The notes under the pieces were generated by a model. It was not told where the DNA came from. It saw only the letters and a list, made by a program, of their open reading frames with translations, and did no database searches. From Rhizophagus sp. LPA8_4_AMF (Eukaryota; Glomeromycota; Glomeromycetes; Glomerales; Glomeraceae), in NCBI GenBank assembly GCA_021464525.1, contig JADRCO010001196.1:1-21536 (forward strand): 21,536 bases of DNA, read 5' to 3'. Shown here piece after piece: positions 17,841 to 21,536 of this stretch (position 1 is its first letter; each line of letters opens with the position of its first letter). The translations under genes and the position numbers were made by a program.

Positions 17841-18636
17841 AAATCTCTGTTGTATGAACCATCATCATCCCTGTTCCCTGTTACCTCCTTAATACTGTAG
17901 TATTAATTATTCAGTAAATTTGTAACTTAGAAAATCATGAATAAAACAATGAGTAGTAGAATAGTTTTCTATAAACTTGAAAATTGATCGAATTAAAGAT
18001 ATCAAATTTAAATTTTTTAATAAAAAGGGGTATTGATTTTTTCCCGAAAATAAAGGATTAAGTGATGTAAATTATTTAAAAAAGTACGATATTTATTTTT
18101 AGTCTCCTTTCATTTTAAAAAAGATTTAAGATAAGGAAGCGGTAAATTGATGATTTTTTTTTTTTTTAATCAAAAATTTTATATTAATAAAAAATTATGG
18201 ATAAATTTAGAAAAAATGCAAGAAATTTTGAATTTTGTAAGAATATATTAGAATGATTGAACGAAATAGGACATAGTATAAAAAAAGAAGTAGGAAATAG
18301 CTACTTCACATTTTTTTATTGGTAAATAATATTTATGACGAAAGCAAAATTGTTTGTTATGTGTATGAATTATAAATTTATTTAAATAAACGTGTAAAGC
18401 ATCGATTATGTATGATGAGCCGATCTCATTCGGCCTGATTTTATTTTTCTATAAAAAGAAATTCTTACCGAAATTCTTTTTGTGATCATCAGCTGATTTT
18501 TTGAACGCCTCAAATTAAAATAAGATTTGTCGATCGCTGCCGTGCGACAGAAATACGTTGATTTTTTTATTTAAAAAAATAAAATAAAAATAAATAAATA
18601 AATTCCTTTTTACCCTTCATTTTTTATTATCAAAGT
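17841..18636. promoter_or_regulatory. Upstream region of the kinase gene
   Basis: This AT-rich DNA has no gene. Near the kinase are palindromic words (TGATCA and ATCAGCTGAT at 18483-18496), a duplicated GAAATTCTT (18460 and 18471), TGTCG/CGACA (18527-18549), and an A/T-only leader ending at ATG 18637. These could belong to the promoter, but none can be tied to a known regulator from sequence alone. Confidence 0.35.
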
Positions 18637-20256
18637 ATGGATGAATTTATGCTCAGTAGCGATGTTATTGAGAAAATAACAGATTTTAACTATCGGGATT
18701 TAACAGATGAACAAAATTTGTTAATTAATAAGCTAATATTAAATGAAGAATTAAAAGAACGTTATATAAGGAATGGTTTGTGCAAAGAATGTAAACAGCC
18801 TAATACTAGTGATAATTGGTGTCAGTCATGTAATGCAAAACATTTTCAACAAAATTTCAAAAATTGGACTAGTGGAAATCATGAAGTTGATAAGTTTATT
18901 CAAAGAACACAACTTACAACAAATAATAAAATAGATTTTTTAGAGTGGATTGAATATGACAGATTTAAAAATGTTGAATATTTGGCCAAAGGAGGATTTG
19001 GAACAATTTCTAAAGCATTTTGGAAAGATGGATATATAAGCTGTTGGGATTCTAAAAAAAATCAATGGTACAGAGGGTGTAGGATTTATGTTGCTTTAAA
19101 ATGTTTACATAACTCCAAAAATATTACGGAAGAATTTTTAAATGAAGTGAGTTACTTATATAAGTTATTATTATAAATTGAATTATAAATGATAAACTAA
19201 CTTTTATGAATTCTTTTTAGATTGAATTACATGTAATAACTGGATCAATTTTTGTGACTCGCTGTTATGGCATTACTAAAGATCCAGAATCTGGTAATTT
19301 TGCGATGGTAATGAGATATGCAGACAAAGGTAGTTTAAGACATCGTTTAAATAATAGTTTTGATTCAATGAAATGGAGTGAAAAGTTGGATCTGTTAGCA
19401 AGGATTGCAAATGGACTTTTTGATATTCATGAAAAGGGATTAATTCATCGTGATTTTCATTGTGGTAATATATTGAGTGGCTATAATCTTACTATTCATA
19501 TTACTGATTTAGGTTTATGTCGACCAGTAAATGAATTACCTTCTCAAGATAAAAAAATATATGGTGTATTACCTTATGTAGCACCTGAGGTTTTAAAGAG
19601 AAAGGAATATACTCAAGAAACTGATATATATTCATTTGGAATTATTGCATATGAAGTCTGTACAGGGCTTCCTCCTTATGATATTGATGATGAACAGTTA
19701 GCCATTAAAATTTGTAGTGGCCATAGGCCACCAGAATCTATATATAAAATTCCACAACTAATTTTAGACATTATTAAAAAATGTTGGGATACAGATCCTT
19801 TAAAACGACCTAAAGCAAAAGAATTAAATGATTTATTGGAAGATTTATATGGAAGTTATGACGGTAAAAGTGAACATAAAATCAACAAGCAAATTAAAGA
19901 AGCAGATGATAGTAATAAAATAAATCAACAACAAATTGAAGAATATAGAAAAAAGGCAAAGCCATTTCCTTGCTCAAGTACTCCTTTATACGTTAAAGAT
20001 CTTACAGAACCAAAAAATGTTATTGATAATTCATCTGAATTTTCCGGTAATTCATATTTTAGCTTGTTTTCGCAAAATAATTCTTAAAATGCTTATTAAT
20101 GTAAACTTATCTTTATCCTATAGACTTTATAGAACCAACAGATTTTACTGAACTCAACCTAGGTACTCATTTGCATTAATTTTTTACGTGTTTAATTTTA
20201 TTAATAATATTAACAATTTATTTTAATAATTCGTTTTTATAGATGAAAACAACTAA
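18637..20256 (+). CDS. Tyrosine-kinase-like (TKL) protein kinase, four exons, 462 residues
   Basis: The proposed exons are 18637-19146, 19221-20046, 20124-20162 and 20243-20256. The introns are 74, 77 and 80 nt, all GT-AG. The first is certain: GTGAGT donor, CTAAC branch-like site, and a join giving FLNEIELHVITGS. The last two are inferred because they end the protein in DFIEPTDFTELNLDENN. Without them exon 2 would read to TAA at 20087. Residues 49-65 hold CxxC and CxxC (Cys49, 52, 62, 65), a likely zinc-ribbon-like element. The kinase domain spans about 110-380: glycine loop LAKGGFGTISKAFW (116-129), VALK Lys155, likely helix-C Glu170, HRDFHCGN (Asp248, Asn253), DLG for DFG (Asp266) and APE (291-293). 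All catalytic residues are present, so it should be an active cytoplasmic Ser/Thr-type signalling kinase. The tail after 380 is charged and probably disordered. It matches the hugely expanded Rhizophagus TKL family. The substrate is unknown. Confidence 0.92.
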
Positions 20257-21359
20257 AAGAAAGAAAAGAAAGAAAATATACAAACATTCAGAATATGAAA
20301 TTTCTTTATTCGTATCTATTGTTTGCTATTTATTATTACTACATTATACATATTTTATTAGGATATTCTTTTTTAAATGATAGAAACTTAAATAAATATT
20401 GATGAAATTATACGACAGTATATAATTAGAATAAATTATATAAATTAGACAGCCCTAATATTAAAGATCTTATATATATGAAAAATAATATCTCTTGTAA
20501 TATGAATTTAAAATGTGAAAATGTCAAGTTTATTTGATTTTTAAATTCTCATAATAATTTTTATTTTATTAACTGTTATGATTTTCTATTTTTCGTACCT
20601 TTTATTTCAATAACCAGTGATAACCTCTGTCTGTATCTTCCATCGTAAATTCTATCTTTATCATGAAGCGAATAATCATCAAAAAATAAAATAAATATAC
20701 ATTATATGGGTCAAGGTTATATGACTAAAAAAAAAATTATTAAAAATCTTTCATTCCATGTAGGAAGAAGTCTCAAAAATATCAACATTTTTTAGGAACG
20801 CTTGTAATTGTTATCATAATATGGTCAAATTACGATCAAATAGATAAATAGAGCACATTATGAATATGATATAACCTTGGATTCATTTATTGTGTAACAT
20901 TTATCTAAAATATTTGCATTTTTCCAAGAAAACTTTTTTTTAAAAAAGCAGTATTTGCTAACAAATCTTATAATATTAAAATGATTTATTTATTGTAATA
21001 AATAAATAGTACAATATGAAATTCGTGAATATTACTAATGCACAATAACTCTATGAATATGCTTGCCAAATAATTTATTTAGTGAAAAAAGGGCTAACTT
21101 AATACTGTAATAAAAAACCAAAGTTACATGAAAGTTCTTTCAAAAAATAAAATAAATATAAAAAAATGTATATTATATTATTGAAACAATTTCAAAAAGT
21201 TCAATCATATTTTATTTCTATACATATTAAACAATTTTTTAAAAATTAACATAATTATTAACTAATTAATCAAGACAAAATAAATAATAAAAAGAGAGAA
21301 AAATTTTATTAAAAAAAAAAATCAAACAATAGATTGGTTATTTATTTGTTATAAAGGCT
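20257..21359. other. AT-rich 3' flank of the kinase gene, no gene seen
   Basis: AATAAA-like words occur soon after the stop (about 20391), consistent with a polyadenylation region. A 29-codon open stretch on the minus strand near 20600-20690 (DYSLHDKDRIYDGRYRQRLS) is too short to call. The rest is low-complexity A/T sequence. Confidence 0.5.
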
Positions 21360-21536
21360 AGTGCTCTGTACGGATCGGATCAGACCCGGGTTATTGACCC
21401 GACCTGAATTTTTAAATCGAATGGGGGTTGATTATTTTAATAACTTGTAACCCACATGACCCAACCCGTCGGGTTAGGGTCGTACTGTTGATTTGACCCA
21501 GATCAACCCGGGTGACCCGGATGACGCATTTTTTTT
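21360..21536. repeat. GC-rich TGACCC/GGGTCA repeat, possible transposon end, cut by window
   Basis: Composition changes sharply at TAGTGCTCTGTACGG. What follows is a cluster of GACCCG, CCCGGGT, TGACCC and ACCCGTCGGGT words in both orientations. A TAGTG-type start followed by many short subterminal repeats suggests a hAT-like terminus, with the body to the right of the window. The right end is not visible. Confidence 0.45.

Overview
The window is very AT-rich eukaryotic DNA with short GT-AG introns of about 66 to 91 nt, sparse genes and many decayed repeats. The style of the protein kinase (HRDFH catalytic loop, DLG in place of DFG, N-terminal CxxC/CxxC element) and a small coiled-coil fragment beginning SNDSLRELNAKLL point to an arbuscular mycorrhizal fungus of the Rhizophagus type (Glomeromycotina). 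That assignment rests on recognising the families, not on a database search.

Layout. The left edge (about 40-129) carries short GGTCCA/TGGAC repeats that look like the end of a DNA transposon. A three-exon gene on the minus strand (774-1770) encodes a Myb/SANT-like protein of 278 residues. A gene of unknown function, now a pseudogene, once ran divergently from it. Its 5' part was split by a 3.1-kb transposon (2375-5497) with 233-bp terminal inverted repeats, a 9-bp target duplication and one long transposase frame broken by two stop codons. The rest of the split gene lies at 5507-6680. Two more degraded copies of this head-to-head gene pair lie at 14781-15480 and 16880-17840, and the first of these preserves the uninterrupted insertion site.

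From 6740 to 14280 the window is mostly relics: a coiled-coil fragment, a GC-richer patch, two pyrimidine-rich arrays whose units end in GTAG, and a small three-exon gene (11896-12382) with a 7-residue tandem repeat and a one-base frameshift. Inverted copies of a roughly 230-bp repeat lie at 11011-11240 and 15830-16090, and a small foldback element at 16367-16493.

The clearest intact gene is a protein kinase at 18637-20256 on the plus strand, modelled here with four exons and 462 residues. Downstream is AT-rich DNA until a GC-rich TGACCC-type repeat begins at about 21360 and runs off the window.

There is no operon-like cooperation. The biology is one kinase, one putative DNA-binding protein, and a mosaic of transposon and duplication debris. 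The most informative structure is the transposon inserted into one copy of a duplicated gene pair, with a paralogous empty site in the same window.
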